Below, piece by piece: positions 8,129 through 19,828 of a stretch of 64,000 bases of DNA. The stretch's first letter is position 1, and every line of letters starts with the position of its first letter. The notes under the pieces were generated by a model. The model was not told where the DNA came from. It saw only the letters and a list, made by a program, of their open reading frames with translations, and ran no database searches. Source of the stretch: CADEEN01 sp040384625 (GTDB lineage Bacteria > Pseudomonadota > Gammaproteobacteria > Burkholderiales > Burkholderiaceae_C); NCBI GenBank assembly GCA_040384625.1, contig JAZKIW010000077.1, positions 1-64,000 on the forward strand, written 5' to 3'. Made by a program: the position numbers and the translations under genes.

Positions 8129-8884
8129 ATGCGAATCTTGATTGCGAACGACGACGGCTACCTTGCGCCCGGCCTGGCGGCGCTGGTGCAGGCCATGCAG
8201 GGCCTGGGCGAGATTGACGTGATCGCGCCGGAGCAGAACGCCAGCGGCACTTCGAATGCGCTGACGCTGAACCGGCCACTGACCGTGCACCGCGCCGTCA
8301 ACGGATTCCGCTACATCAATGGCACGCCGTCGGACAGCGTGCACGTGGCCCTTACCGGCCTCCTGCCCGAGCGGCCCGACCTGGTGCTCTCCGGCATCAA
8401 CAACGGCGCCAACATGGGCGACGACACCCTGTATTCCGGCACCGTCGCGGCGGCAATGGAGGGATTCCTGTTCGGCATCCCTTCGATCGCGTTCTCTCAG
8501 GTCGAAAAGGGCTGGGGTGAGCTCGAGGTGGCGGCCCAGGTGGCGCGATCGGTGGTCGAGCAGGTCCTCGCGCAGCCCCGCGCCGCAAGGCCCTGGCTGC
8601 TCAACGTCAACATTCCGAACCGTGCCGATGCCTTAGCGCTGCCGCGCCAGATCACGCGTCTGGGCCGCCGCCATGCCAGCGAGCCGGTGATCCGACAGAC
8701 CAGCCCGCGCGGCGAAACGATCTACTGGATCGGCCCGGCCGGCGATGCACGCGAGGCCGGCGCGGGCACCGACTTCCACGCCACTGCCAGCGGCTGTGTT
8801 TCCATCACGCCCTTGCAGGTCGACCTGACCGACCATGCCACGTTGGCCAGTTGGCGCGAGGCCTTGGGTCCTGTGGCCGGGTAA
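8129..8884 (+). CDS. surE: 5'/3'-nucleotidase SurE
   Basis: This 251-residue, metal-dependent phosphatase hydrolyses nucleoside 5'- and 3'-monophosphates and helps survival in stationary phase. The N-terminal MRILIANDDGYLAPG supplies the metal-binding Asp8-Asp9. Further family signatures are APEQNASGTSNALT, the SGINNGANMGDDTLYSGTVA block with metal-binding Asn, and a C-terminal SITPLQVDLTD. The start at 8129 gives the family's standard N-terminus; the ATG at 8120 would only add MGR. It heads the classical surE-pcm-nlpD-rpoS order, and its stop codon overlaps the pcm start by one base. Confidence 0.97.
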   Translation: MRILIANDDGYLAPGLAALVQAMQGLGEIDVIAPEQNASGTSNALTLNRPLTVHRAVNGFRYINGTPSDSVHVALTGLLPERPDLVLSGINNGANMGDDTLYSGTVAAAMEGFLFGIPSIAFSQVEKGWGELEVAAQVARSVVEQVLAQPRAARPWLLNVNIPNRADALALPRQITRLGRRHASEPVIRQTSPRGETIYWIGPAGDAREAGAGTDFHATASGCVSITPLQVDLTDHATLASWREALGPVAG

Positions 8885-9681
8885 TGAGCCCGCCGCCGCG
8901 CCGCTTCCCGCTGCCGCTGAACCGGGTCGGCAGAGGCGCCCCGAACACGCAGGATCAGCCTGCCAAGACTCGCTCCGGCACAGCGCAATCCGGCTCGCGC
9001 GTCGCTGCGCCGACGGGCCTGGGTCTGGACTCGACGGCCGTGCGCGCGCGCATGGTGCAACGGCTGCGTGCCGAAGGAGCCGGTTGCGATGCGGTTCTGA
9101 CCGCCCTGGGCACCGTCCCGCGCCACCAGTTTGTCGAGAGCGGACTGGCACCGCAGGCTTATGAAGATACGGCTTTGCCGATCGGTTGGGGCCAGACCAT
9201 CTCCAAGCCTTCGGTGATTGCGCGCATGTTGGCCCTGCTGTTTGACGGGCGCGAATCGGCGCACAGCGGCTCGCTTGGCCGGGTGCTCGAGATCGGCACC
9301 GGCTGCGGCTATCAGGCCGCGCTGCTGACCTTGCTGTCGCAGCAGGTGATCTCGATCGAGCGTTTGCGCCCGCTGTACGAGCGTGCACGTGAGAACCTGG
9401 CGCCCATACGCAGTAACAAGCTGCGTCTAGTTTATGGCGACGGTCGGCTCGGCCATGCGCCCAATGCGCCCTACGATGCGATCATCTGCGCCGCCGGCGG
9501 CGACGACGTGCCCACCGCCTGGCTCGAACAAATGGCGGTCGGCGGTCGCCTGATTGCGCCGACACGCGCCGAGGTGGGGCCGGGCCAGGTGCTGCTGGTG
9601 ATCGATCGCCACGCCGACGGCTGGACCCGGCGCAGCCACGAGGCCGTCCGCTTCGTGCCGTTAAGATCGGGCACGGCATGA
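8884..9681 (+). CDS. pcm: Protein-L-isoaspartate O-methyltransferase
   Basis: This 265-residue enzyme repairs damaged proteins by methylating isoaspartyl residues with S-adenosylmethionine. The catalytic region reads VPRHQFVESGLAPQAYEDTA and PIGWGQTISKP; the SAM-binding motif I is VLEIGTGCGYQAA, followed by VISIERLRPL. The first ~48 residues are a basic, low-complexity extension (MSPPPRRFPLPLNRVG and on) absent from the ~210-residue enterobacterial enzyme; an internal start near ATG 9052 would remove most of it. ATG 8884 overlaps the surE stop (TAATG), and the pcm stop overlaps the nlpD start (ATGA), which indicates translational coupling. Confidence 0.95.
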   Translation: MSPPPRRFPLPLNRVGRGAPNTQDQPAKTRSGTAQSGSRVAAPTGLGLDSTAVRARMVQRLRAEGAGCDAVLTALGTVPRHQFVESGLAPQAYEDTALPIGWGQTISKPSVIARMLALLFDGRESAHSGSLGRVLEIGTGCGYQAALLTLLSQQVISIERLRPLYERARENLAPIRSNKLRLVYGDGRLGHAPNAPYDAIICAAGGDDVPTAWLEQMAVGGRLIAPTRAEVGPGQVLLVIDRHADGWTRRSHEAVRFVPLRSGTA

Positions 9682-10592
9682 TGATCACGTCCCATCGAAC
9701 CAACGACAAGGCCTCGATAGGCCCGCGAGCGATCGTGTGCGCCGCGGCCATGGCCGCCCTGCTCGGCGCATGCGCGTCGCCGTCGCACAAGGCCCCGGTC
9801 GAGGACCGGGGTGCCCGCAGTGGCGGAACAGCTTCGGCGACGCCGGTGCAGCCAGCCGATGGGTCCAAGGCACTGCCAGTTGCCGAGAACGCCGGCAAGC
9901 CGGGCTACTACACCGTCAGGCCGGGGGACACGCTGATCCGCGTCGGCCTCGAGAGCGGTCAGAACTGGCGTGATATCGCGCGCTGGAACAACATCGACAA
10001 CCCGAACCTGCTCGAAGTCGGCCAGGTGTTGCGCGTCACTGCTCCGGGCACTGACGTCGCGGCCACCACCACACGGGCGGTGCCACCGACCAAGGTCGAA
10101 GCGCGCCCGCTCGATGGCGGCGTCACGACGCCCGCGGTCGCCCCTGCGTCCTCGCCGGCAGCTATTGCGCCTGCTGCGGCCCCGGCCGCCGCGCCGTCAG
10201 CCGCCTCGGCGGTGCCGCGCGACGAAGAAGTGGCGTGGGCCTGGCCCGCTGGCGGCACTGTCGCGACACCCTTCGACGAGGCCCGCAACAAGGGCCTGGT
10301 GTTCACAGGCAAGGCCGGCGACCCGGTTTTCGCCGCGGGTGATGGCCGTGTGATCTATGTCGGTTCGGGCGTTCGTGGCTACGGCAACCTGGTGATCGTC
10401 AAGCACAACAACACCTTCCTCACGGCCTACGCGCACAACCAGGCCCTGCTGGTCAAGGAAGACCAGGTCGTGCGCCGCGGCCAGAAGATCGCCGAGATGG
10501 GTTCGAGCGACGCTGAACGGGTGCAGTTGCACTTCGAGATTCGGCGCCTCGGCAAGCCGGTCGACCCGGCGCGGCTGCTGCCGCCGCGTTAG
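9678..10592 (+). CDS. nlpD: Murein hydrolase activator NlpD (lipoprotein, LysM plus degenerate M23)
   Basis: This is a 304-residue outer-membrane lipoprotein. A signal peptide ends in the lipobox LLGAC (acylated Cys about 32). A LysM domain (YYTVRPGDTLIRVGLESGQN, then WRDIARWNNI) binds peptidoglycan. An Ala/Pro-rich linker leads to an M23 domain with VIYVGSGVRGYGNLVIVKHN and VQLHFEIRR. The first zinc-binding motif (HxxxD) of active M23 peptidases is replaced by FDEARNKGLVF, so it should not cut peptidoglycan itself but activate an amidase (AmiC in E. coli). It overlaps pcm by 4 bases and precedes rpoS. As in E. coli, a main rpoS promoter may lie inside this gene, though I could not identify one. 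Confidence 0.93.
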   Translation: MMITSHRTNDKASIGPRAIVCAAAMAALLGACASPSHKAPVEDRGARSGGTASATPVQPADGSKALPVAENAGKPGYYTVRPGDTLIRVGLESGQNWRDIARWNNIDNPNLLEVGQVLRVTAPGTDVAATTTRAVPPTKVEARPLDGGVTTPAVAPASSPAAIAPAAAPAAAPSAASAVPRDEEVAWAWPAGGTVATPFDEARNKGLVFTGKAGDPVFAAGDGRVIYVGSGVRGYGNLVIVKHNNTFLTAYAHNQALLVKEDQVVRRGQKIAEMGSSDAERVQLHFEIRRLGKPVDPARLLPPR

Positions 10593-10615
10593 TAGACCGC
10601 AACGGACGCTTCAAG

Positions 10616-11599
10616 ATGACGGTGCGCTCGCTGCAGCAAGCCGGACAAGTCGGGGGCAACGGCGTCGCCGAGATCGCAGTGTCGGCGCTCGCCCCGGACG
10701 ATGCCTCGGCCGCACTGGACATCGCCGCGGGCGATGCCGATGCGTCGAACACCCTGCAGACCTATCTGCGCGAGATCCGGCGCGCCCCGCTGTTCACCCC
10801 CGAGCAGGAGTACGCCACGGCGCTGCGTGCGCGTGCGGGTGACTTTGCCGCACGCCAACAGATGATCGAGCGCAACCTGCGCCTGGTGGTCAGCATCGCC
10901 AAGAACTATCTCGGCCGCGGCATGCCGATGACCGACCTGATCGAGGAGGGCAATCTCGGCCTGATGCATGCCACCGCCAAGTTCGAGCCCGAGCGCGGCT
11001 TTCGCTTCTCGACCTATGCCTCTTGGTGGATTCGCCAGAGCATCGAGCGTTCGATCATGCACCAAGCGCGATTGGTGCGACTGCCGGTGCACGTGGTGCG
11101 CGAGCTCAACCAAGTGCTCAAGGCCCGGCGCGCGCTCGAAGCGGCGCGCAGCGCGCTGGTCGACGACCGGCCGGTGAGCGTCGACCAGATTGCCGCCGAG
11201 CTCGGTCGGCCGCGCAGCGAAGTGGCCGAACTGTTGCGCTTCGCCGAGGCCCCTGCATCGCTCGATGCGCCGCGAGACGCGGGACGCGAGAGCGAGCCGA
11301 CCGGTGAGTCTCTGCTCGACGGGGTGGCCGATGATGCGGCCGTCGACCCGATGGGTCACACCCTGCACAACGAGGTGGAGTCGTTGCTGGACGGCGAACT
11401 GGCGGCATTGAATCATCGCGAGCGCGAGGTACTGACCGGCCGTTTCGGCCTGCATGACCATGAACCCGAGACGCTGGAGGCACTGGCCGAGCGCATGGGC
11501 CTGACGCGCGAGCGCATCCGCCAGATCCAGCAAGAGGCGCTGCAGAAGTTGAAGCGCCACATGGCGCGCCACGGCATCGACCGCGACTCGGTGTTCTGA
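10616..11599 (+). CDS. rpoS: RNA polymerase sigma factor RpoS
   Basis: This 327-residue sigma-70-family factor directs the general stress and stationary-phase response. Region 1.2 is LQTYLREIRRAPLFTPEQEY. Region 2 carries RNLRLVVSIAKNYLGRGMP, the core-binding LIEEGNLGLMHA, and the -10-binding FSTYASWWIRQSIERS. Region 3 has RLPVHVVRELNQ. Region 4 ends with a helix-turn-helix (LEALAERMGLTRERIRQIQ). Its position behind nlpD and its length favour RpoS over RpoD or RpoH. The start is ATG 10616, 23 bases after nlpD. Confidence 0.96.
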   Translation: MTVRSLQQAGQVGGNGVAEIAVSALAPDDASAALDIAAGDADASNTLQTYLREIRRAPLFTPEQEYATALRARAGDFAARQQMIERNLRLVVSIAKNYLGRGMPMTDLIEEGNLGLMHATAKFEPERGFRFSTYASWWIRQSIERSIMHQARLVRLPVHVVRELNQVLKARRALEAARSALVDDRPVSVDQIAAELGRPRSEVAELLRFAEAPASLDAPRDAGRESEPTGESLLDGVADDAAVDPMGHTLHNEVESLLDGELAALNHREREVLTGRFGLHDHEPETLEALAERMGLTRERIRQIQQEALQKLKRHMARHGIDRDSVF

Positions 11600-11632
11600 G
11601 TCGCTGCCATGCCGCCCGGATAATCCGGGCCC

Positions 11633-12994
11633 ATGACAGCAGACAACGAGTGGCTGAAGGTCGAGTCCCTCGACCTCGAGGCCCAGGGCGTGGCGCACGA
11701 CGCCGAAGGTAAGGTGGTATTCATCGAAGGCGCGTTGCCCGGCGAGACCGTGCAGGTGCGTGTGAATCGGCGCAAGAACCAGTGGGAGCAGGCCACGCTC
11801 ACGGCGGTTGGGCACGAGAGCGCGTCGAGGGTGCGGCCGGCGTGCCCGCACTTCGGCCTTCACGCCGGCGCATGTGGCGGTTGCAAGATGCAGCACCTGC
11901 ACCCCGCGGCCCAGGTCGCCGTCAAGCAGCGGGCGCTGGAAGACAGCCTGTGGCACCTCGGTAAGGTCAAGGCGGAACGGGTTCTGAGGCCGATCGAAGG
12001 CCCGGCCTGGGGCTATCGCCAGCGCGCGCGCCTGTCGGTTCGCCACGTGGTGAAGAAGGGCACCGTGCTGGTCGGCTTCCATGAACGCAAGTCGAGCTTC
12101 ATCGCCGACATGCAGACCTGCGCCGTTCTGCCGGCGCGTGTGAGCGCGCTCTTGCTGCCGCTGCGCGCGCTGGTGATGGCGATGGACGCGTGCCAGCGGC
12201 TGCCGCAGATTGAGCTGGCGCAGGGCGACGAGGTGTTGGCCCTGGTGTTGCGGCACCTCGAACCCTTGTCCGCCGCCGATCTCGAACGTCTGCGCGCCTT
12301 CGGCCAGCTGCACGGTGTCCAGTGGTGGCTGCAGGCCAAGGGGCCCGAGACAGCACAGCGTCTGGACGCCGCCGACGGCCCGCAGTTGAGTTACTCGCTA
12401 TCGGAGTTCGGCATCGACATGCCGTTCAGACCGACCGACTTCACGCAGGTCAATCCGGCCATCAACAACGTGCTGGTCGGGCGCGCGCTGCGCTTGCTGG
12501 AAGTCGAGGCCCATGAGAACGTGATCGACTGGTTCTGTGGCCTCGGCAACTTCACGTTGCCGTTGGCCACCCAGGCGCGCTCGGTGCTCGGCATCGAAGG
12601 CAGCGAGACCCTGGTCCAGCGCGCAGCGGCAAATGCCGAACGCAATGGCCTGGGCGCCAACACCCGTTTCGAGGTGCGTAACCTGTTCGAGCTGAGTGGG
12701 CCGCAACTCCCGGCCTTCGGGGCAGCGGAGAAGTGGCTCGTCGACCCGCCGCGCGAAGGGGCGTTCGCCCTGGCCAAGGGCCTGGCCGAACTGCACGCTG
12801 AGCCGGGTGCCGCGCCCGGCTGGGCGCCGCCCCAGAGGATCGTCTACGTCAGTTGCAACCCGGCGACGCTGGCGCGCGACGCCGGGTTGCTGGTGCACCA
12901 GGCCGGCTATCACTGCTCGGCGGCCGGAGCGGTGAATATGTTTCCGCACACAGCCCACGTCGAAAGCATCGCTGTTTTCGACCGCAACCCGTAG
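11633..12994 (+). CDS. rlmD: 23S rRNA (uracil-1939-C5)-methyltransferase RlmD
   Basis: This is a 453-residue SAM-dependent RNA methyltransferase. An N-terminal TRAM domain (about 5-60) binds RNA. The iron-sulfur motif ACPHFGLHAGACGGCKMQHL supplies cysteines for a [4Fe-4S] cluster. The C-terminal Rossmann domain has IDWFCGLGNFTLPLA (SAM binding) and YVSCNPATLARD with the catalytic cysteine. The start is ATG 11633, with a possible -10 (GATAAT, 11619-11624) only 8 bases upstream and no ribosome-binding site, so a separate leaderless transcript is possible. It is convergent with the Bax-inhibitor gene. Confidence 0.95.
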   Translation: MTADNEWLKVESLDLEAQGVAHDAEGKVVFIEGALPGETVQVRVNRRKNQWEQATLTAVGHESASRVRPACPHFGLHAGACGGCKMQHLHPAAQVAVKQRALEDSLWHLGKVKAERVLRPIEGPAWGYRQRARLSVRHVVKKGTVLVGFHERKSSFIADMQTCAVLPARVSALLLPLRALVMAMDACQRLPQIELAQGDEVLALVLRHLEPLSAADLERLRAFGQLHGVQWWLQAKGPETAQRLDAADGPQLSYSLSEFGIDMPFRPTDFTQVNPAINNVLVGRALRLLEVEAHENVIDWFCGLGNFTLPLATQARSVLGIEGSETLVQRAAANAERNGLGANTRFEVRNLFELSGPQLPAFGAAEKWLVDPPREGAFALAKGLAELHAEPGAAPGWAPPQRIVYVSCNPATLARDAGLLVHQAGYHCSAAGAVNMFPHTAHVESIAVFDRNP

Positions 12995-13000
12995 CGCACA

Positions 13001-13027
13001 AAGAAAAGGGGCCCCGGAAGGGGGCCC
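13001..13027 (-). terminator. Rho-independent terminator of the Bax-inhibitor-1 gene
   Basis: A perfect 7-bp GC stem (13009-13015 with 13021-13027) and a 5-base loop is followed, on the minus strand, by TTTTCTTT. It lies about 20 bases past the minus-strand gene's stop codon. The plus strand has no T tract here, so it serves mainly the minus-strand transcript. Confidence 0.8.
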
Positions 13028-13048
13028 GCTGAGAATCTGTGAGAAGCC

Positions 13049-13747
13049 TCAGTCTCTTTCGCCGCCGAAGATGCCCAGCAGCGCCAGCAGGCTCTGGAAC
13101 ACGTTGTAGATGTCCAGGTAGATCGCCAGCGTGGCCGAGACATAGTTGGTCTCTCCGCCGTCGATCACGCGCTTCAGGTCATAAAGCATGAAGGCCGAGA
13201 ACAGGCCGATGGCGATGACCGACAGCGTGACCATCAGTGCGCTCGACTGCACAAAGATGTTGATCACCCCGGCCACCAGCAGCAGGATCGCGCCGACGAA
13301 CAGGAACTTGCCCATGTTCGACAGATCGCGCTTGATCACGCTGGCCAGGCTGGCCATCGCAAAAAAGACCGCGGCGGTACCACCGAAGGCGGTCATGATC
13401 AACGACGATCCGTTGCTGAACCCGAGGATCGCGGCCAATAGGCGCGACAACATCAGCCCCATGAAGAACGTGAAGGCCAGCAGCAGCCCGACGCCGGCGC
13501 TAGAGTTCTTGTACTTCTCGATCGCGAACATCAGGCCGAAGGCTCCGACCAGGAACACGATCATGCTCAGGCCCATGCCCATCGAGGCCATGATGCCGGT
13601 CTGGACGCCGATCCAGGCGCCGAGCACCGTTGGGACCAGCGACAATGCCAGCAGCCAATAGGTATTGCGCAGGACGCGGTTGCGCTGCTCGACCAGCGGG
13701 CCGGATCCGACCTGACCAGCGTAAGCCGTTTGCAGTTGTTCGTTCAT
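13049..13747 (-). CDS. Bax inhibitor-1/YccA family membrane protein
   Basis: This 232-residue protein starts MNEQLQTAYAGQVGSG, preceded by TGGAGG as ribosome-binding site. It is built almost wholly of seven hydrophobic helices (from about residue 27 to 228), including LRNTYWLLALSLVPTVLGAW, FTFFMGLMLSRLLAAILGFS and IAIGLFSAFMLYDLKRVIDG. The last of these carries the family's conserved acidic residue in the sixth helix. Relatives (YccA, YbhL) modulate FtsH proteolysis or act as pH-sensitive calcium leak channels. FtsH is encoded 7 kb away. No partner gene is adjacent. Confidence 0.92.
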   Translation of the reverse strand: MNEQLQTAYAGQVGSGPLVEQRNRVLRNTYWLLALSLVPTVLGAWIGVQTGIMASMGMGLSMIVFLVGAFGLMFAIEKYKNSSAGVGLLLAFTFFMGLMLSRLLAAILGFSNGSSLIMTAFGGTAAVFFAMASLASVIKRDLSNMGKFLFVGAILLLVAGVINIFVQSSALMVTLSVIAIGLFSAFMLYDLKRVIDGGETNYVSATLAIYLDIYNVFQSLLALLGIFGGERD

Positions 13748-13855
13748 CGCCACGGACCTCCAGTAGATGTGAGTGACGCGGGGTATGACCCGCACTGCGC
13801 ATTCTAGTTCCCCACCCCGAAACTCGGAAATAACCCAGTCACGAAGCCGCCGCCC

Positions 13856-14263
13856 ATGAAAACCAAGCCATTCCTGGGCCTTGCAGATGCCCGCCGCATC
13901 GCTGCCGCTGCTGAGGCAGAGGCGCAGCAGAACCAATGGGCGGTCGCGATCGCCATCGTCGACGATGGTGGCCACTTGCTGTGGCTCCAGCGTCTGGACG
14001 GCACGGCGCCGATTTCCGCGCAGATCGCACCGGCCAAGGCGCGAACCGCGGCGCTCGGCCGGCGCGACAGCCGCGTCTATGAGGAGATGATCAATGGGCC
14101 GCGCGCGGCTTTCCTGAGCGCGCCCGGGCTGGAGGGCATGCTCGAGGGCGGGGTGCCGGTGATGGTCGATGGGCATTGCATCGGCGCAGTCGGCGTCAGC
14201 GGCGTCAAGTCGAGCGAAGACGCCCAGATCGCGCGCGCCGGCATTGCCGCGCTGCTGCCGTGA
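13856..14263 (+). CDS. GlcG/HbpS family heme-binding-like protein
   Basis: This 135-residue protein starts MKTKPFLGLADARRIAAAAE. The family core is visible in WAVAIAIVDDGGHLLWLQRL and VMVDGHCIGAVGVSG, the repeated strands of the GlcG/HbpS fold. Members include HbpS, a heme-binding redox sensor, and GlcG of the glycolate operon; many have no known role. It is transcribed divergently from the Bax-inhibitor gene and ends 25 bases before the carA promoter. No glycolate or heme genes are nearby, so its role here cannot be stated. Confidence 0.85.
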   Translation: MKTKPFLGLADARRIAAAAEAEAQQNQWAVAIAIVDDGGHLLWLQRLDGTAPISAQIAPAKARTAALGRRDSRVYEEMINGPRAAFLSAPGLEGMLEGGVPVMVDGHCIGAVGVSGVKSSEDAQIARAGIAALLP

Positions 14264-14264
14264 T

Positions 14265-14293
14265 GCGGACAAGCCGCACGCTGACTTTATAAT
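14265..14293 (+). promoter_or_regulatory. carAB promoter
   Basis: A perfect -10 box TATAAT lies at 14288-14293. The matching -35 position (14265-14270, TGCGGA) is weak. The predicted leader to carA is about 53 bases. No arginine- or pyrimidine-operator sequence was recognised. Confidence 0.55.
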
Positions 14294-14352
14294 TCGATGG
14301 TTTTGCCCGCACCCATCGCCCCTGTGCCGGGCACCCTGTTCCGGAGCCCGTC

Positions 14353-15505
14353 TTGCTGCCTGTCCTGCCTCCCGCCGTCCTTGCCCTCGCAGACGGCACG
14401 GTGTTTCACGGCACCTCGATTGGCGCCGCCGGGCACACCGTCGGCGAAGTCGTGTTCAATACGGCCCTCAGCGGCTACCAGGAAATCCTCACCGATCCGA
14501 GCTATTGCCGCCAGATCGTCACGCTGACCTACCCGCACATCGGCAGCTACGGCATCAACGAAGAGGACGTTGAAGCGAGTCGGGTCTTTGCCGCCGGTCT
14601 GGTCATCCGGGACCTGCCGGTGCTGGCTTCCAACTTTCGCAGCACGGCCACGCTGGCCGAGTACCTGGCGCGCGAAGGCACCGTCGCGATCGCCGACATC
14701 GACACGCGCAGACTGACGCGCCACCTGCGCACGCACGGCGCGCAGAACGGCTGCATCGTGGCATTTGCGGCTGGCGCCCAGATCGGTGCCGCGCAGGTGA
14801 ACGAGGCGTTGGCCATCGCGCGCGGTGCGCCGAGCATGAGCGGCTTGGACCTCGCCAAGGTGGTGTCGGTGAGCGAACCCTATGCATGGGCCGAGACCGA
14901 GTGGAGCCTCGGGACCGGCTACGGTGCGCTGACGGCGCCGCGCTTTCACGTGGTGGCCTACGACTTCGGCGTCAAGCGAAACATCCTGCGCATGTTGGCC
15001 AGCCGCGGTTGCCGCATCAGTGTGGTGCCGGCGCAGACGTCGGCCAGTGAAGTGCTCGCGCTCGCGCCCGACGGCGTCTTCCTCAGCAACGGCCCAGGCG
15101 ATCCGGAACCGTGTGGCTACGCCATCGATGCCACCCGCAGCCTGATCGAACGGGGCCTACCGACCTTCGGCATCTGCCTCGGTCACCAGATCCTGGCTCT
15201 GGCCTCGGGTGCGAGGACTTTCAAGATGAAGTTCGGCCACCACGGAGCCAACCATCCGGTAAAGGATCTGGACAGCGGCCGCGTCAGCATCACCAGCCAG
15301 AACCACGGCTTCGCAGTTGACGAGAAGACCTTGCCGCCCAACCTGCGGGCGACGCACGTGAGCCTGTTCGATGGCACCTTGCAGGGCCTGGCGCGGACCG
15401 ACAGGCCGGCCTTTTGCTTCCAGGGCCATCCGGAGGCATCGCCCGGACCGCACGACATCGCCTACCTGTTCGACCGATTCACTGCGCTGATGGCGGAGAC
15501 GAAGC

Positions 15506-15513
<8 letters not shown>
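14353..15513 (+). CDS. carA: Carbamoyl-phosphate synthase small (glutaminase) subunit
   Basis: This 386-residue subunit hydrolyses glutamine and channels ammonia to CarB, making carbamoyl phosphate for arginine and pyrimidines. The N-domain reads LALADGTVFHGTSIGAAGHT and FNTALSGYQEILTDPSYC. The class I amidotransferase domain has FLSNGPGDP, the nucleophile cysteine (about 275) in FGICLGHQIL, and the catalytic histidine in QGHPEASPGP. The start is TTG 14353 because protein similarity begins there and GGAG lies 6 bases upstream; the nearest ATG (14297) is in another frame. It overlaps carB by 8 bases. Confidence 0.95.
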
Positions 15514-18760
<3,247 letters not shown>

Positions 18761-18776
18761 AATCCATGCCAGTCAC

Positions 18777-18812
18777 CCGCCGCCAGGCGTCCCTACCGGA
18801 CCCAGGCGGCGG
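18777..18812 (+). promoter_or_regulatory. Hairpin in the greA leader, possible attenuator
   Basis: Complementary arms CCGCCGCC (18777-18784) and GGCGGCGG (18805-18812) lie 53 bases before the greA start and are followed by CTTCGTTT. A TAGAAT box overlapping the carB stop (18758-18763) could begin a greA transcript that includes the hairpin. It could end carAB transcription partially or attenuate greA. Confidence 0.4.
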
Positions 18813-18864
18813 CTTCGTTTCTGACGGGCCGGATTCGGCACCGTTATCCGGTACTCACAGTCCC

Positions 18865-19341
18865 ATGGCCTCTGTTCCCCTGACCGTCCGCGGCCTGCAA
18901 AAGCTCAAAGCCGAGCTGCAGCAATTGAAGGGTGTCGAACGCCACGCCGTGATCCAGGCCATTGCCGAGGCGCGCGCCCAGGGGGACCTGTCGGAGAACG
19001 CCGAATACGAGGCTGCCAAGGACAAGCAGGGCTTCATCGAAGGCCGCATCCTCGAACTCGAGGGCAAGTTGGCGGCTGCGCAGGTGATCGATCCGGCGAC
19101 GCTGGATGCCGGCGGACGGGTGGTCTTCGGCGCCACGGTCGACCTGGAAGAGGAAGCCGGGGGCGTGAAGGTCACCTACCAGATCGTCGGCGACGATGAG
19201 GCCGACCTGAAGCTGGGCCTGATCTCGATCAGCTCGCCGATCGCGCGCGCCTTGATCGGCAAGGAAGTCGGCGATGTGGCCGACGTTCAGGCACCCGGCG
19301 GCGTCAAGAGCTACGAGATCATGGACGTGCGCTACGTCTGA
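18865..19341 (+). CDS. greA: Transcription elongation factor GreA
   Basis: This 158-residue factor rescues backtracked RNA polymerase by stimulating cleavage of the nascent RNA. The N-terminal coiled coil (about 12-75) carries AEARAQGDLSENAEYEAAKD, whose acidic tip residues enter the polymerase channel. The C-terminal globular domain includes YQIVGDDEADLKLGLISISS and PIARALIGKEVGD. The start is ATG 18865, which gives the family's normal N-terminus; an in-frame ATG at 18766 would add an unlikely 33-residue extension across the leader hairpin. The 3' end overlaps the convergent yhbY gene by 10 bases. Confidence 0.96.
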   Translation: MASVPLTVRGLQKLKAELQQLKGVERHAVIQAIAEARAQGDLSENAEYEAAKDKQGFIEGRILELEGKLAAAQVIDPATLDAGGRVVFGATVDLEEEAGGVKVTYQIVGDDEADLKLGLISISSPIARALIGKEVGDVADVQAPGGVKSYEIMDVRYV

Positions 19342-19808
19342 TTGGCACTCTTCTTCAGGCTGGTCACCCGCTTCTTGGCGCGCTTGATCATGCCGCCGGC
19401 CGTGACGCGCTGATTGCCGTGCACGGTGAGCTTCTTGACCTGCGGTCGATGGTTGCCGCTCTTGCTGAACTTGAGGATCTTGACCACCCGCGAGCCGCGC
19501 GCGCCATCGTCTCGCTCGGCCTTTTCCTTGGGCGGCACCGGGCGCCACAGCACCAGCAGTTTGCCGATGTGCTGGATAGGTGCAGCGCCGAGCGTGTCGG
19601 CCAGGTCATGGAATACGGTCTCGCGGGCCTCGCGTTCCTCGGCGAAGACCCGCACCTTGATCAGCCCGTGGGCATTCAGAGCGAGGTTGATCTCCCTGCG
19701 GACGGCCTCTGTCAGGCCTTCGTTGCCGATGGCGACGACAGGGTCGAGGTGGTGTGCCGCAGCGCGGTGTTCCTTGCGTTGGGCGGGGCTGAGTTGGATC
19801 GCGGACAT
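19332..19808 (-). CDS. yhbY: YhbY family (CRM domain) RNA-binding protein
   Basis: This 158-residue protein starts MSAIQLSPAQRKEHRAAAHH. The CRM fold (about 5-100) includes LDPVVAIGNEGLTEAVRREI and ALNAHGLIKVRVF, with the GxxG-like loop and a final IGKLLVLWRP. A basic tail of about 55 residues follows (VVKILKFSKSGNHRPQVKKL and on, ending KRVTSLKKSAN), longer than the ~97-residue E. coli protein. YhbY binds pre-50S ribosomal particles. It is divergent from rlmE, another 50S-assembly gene, with only 20 bases between the start codons. Confidence 0.92.
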   Translation of the reverse strand: MSAIQLSPAQRKEHRAAAHHLDPVVAIGNEGLTEAVRREINLALNAHGLIKVRVFAEEREARETVFHDLADTLGAAPIQHIGKLLVLWRPVPPKEKAERDDGARGSRVVKILKFSKSGNHRPQVKKLTVHGNQRVTAGGMIKRAKKRVTSLKKSANQT

Positions 19809-19828
19809 GTGTCTATTATCGGTGCGCA

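Noticed and set aside
10589..12313. A 574-codon minus-strand open frame opposite rpoS and rlmD
   Set aside because: It spans two well-supported genes and their intergenic region and shows no recognisable motif; it is an artefact of high GC content.
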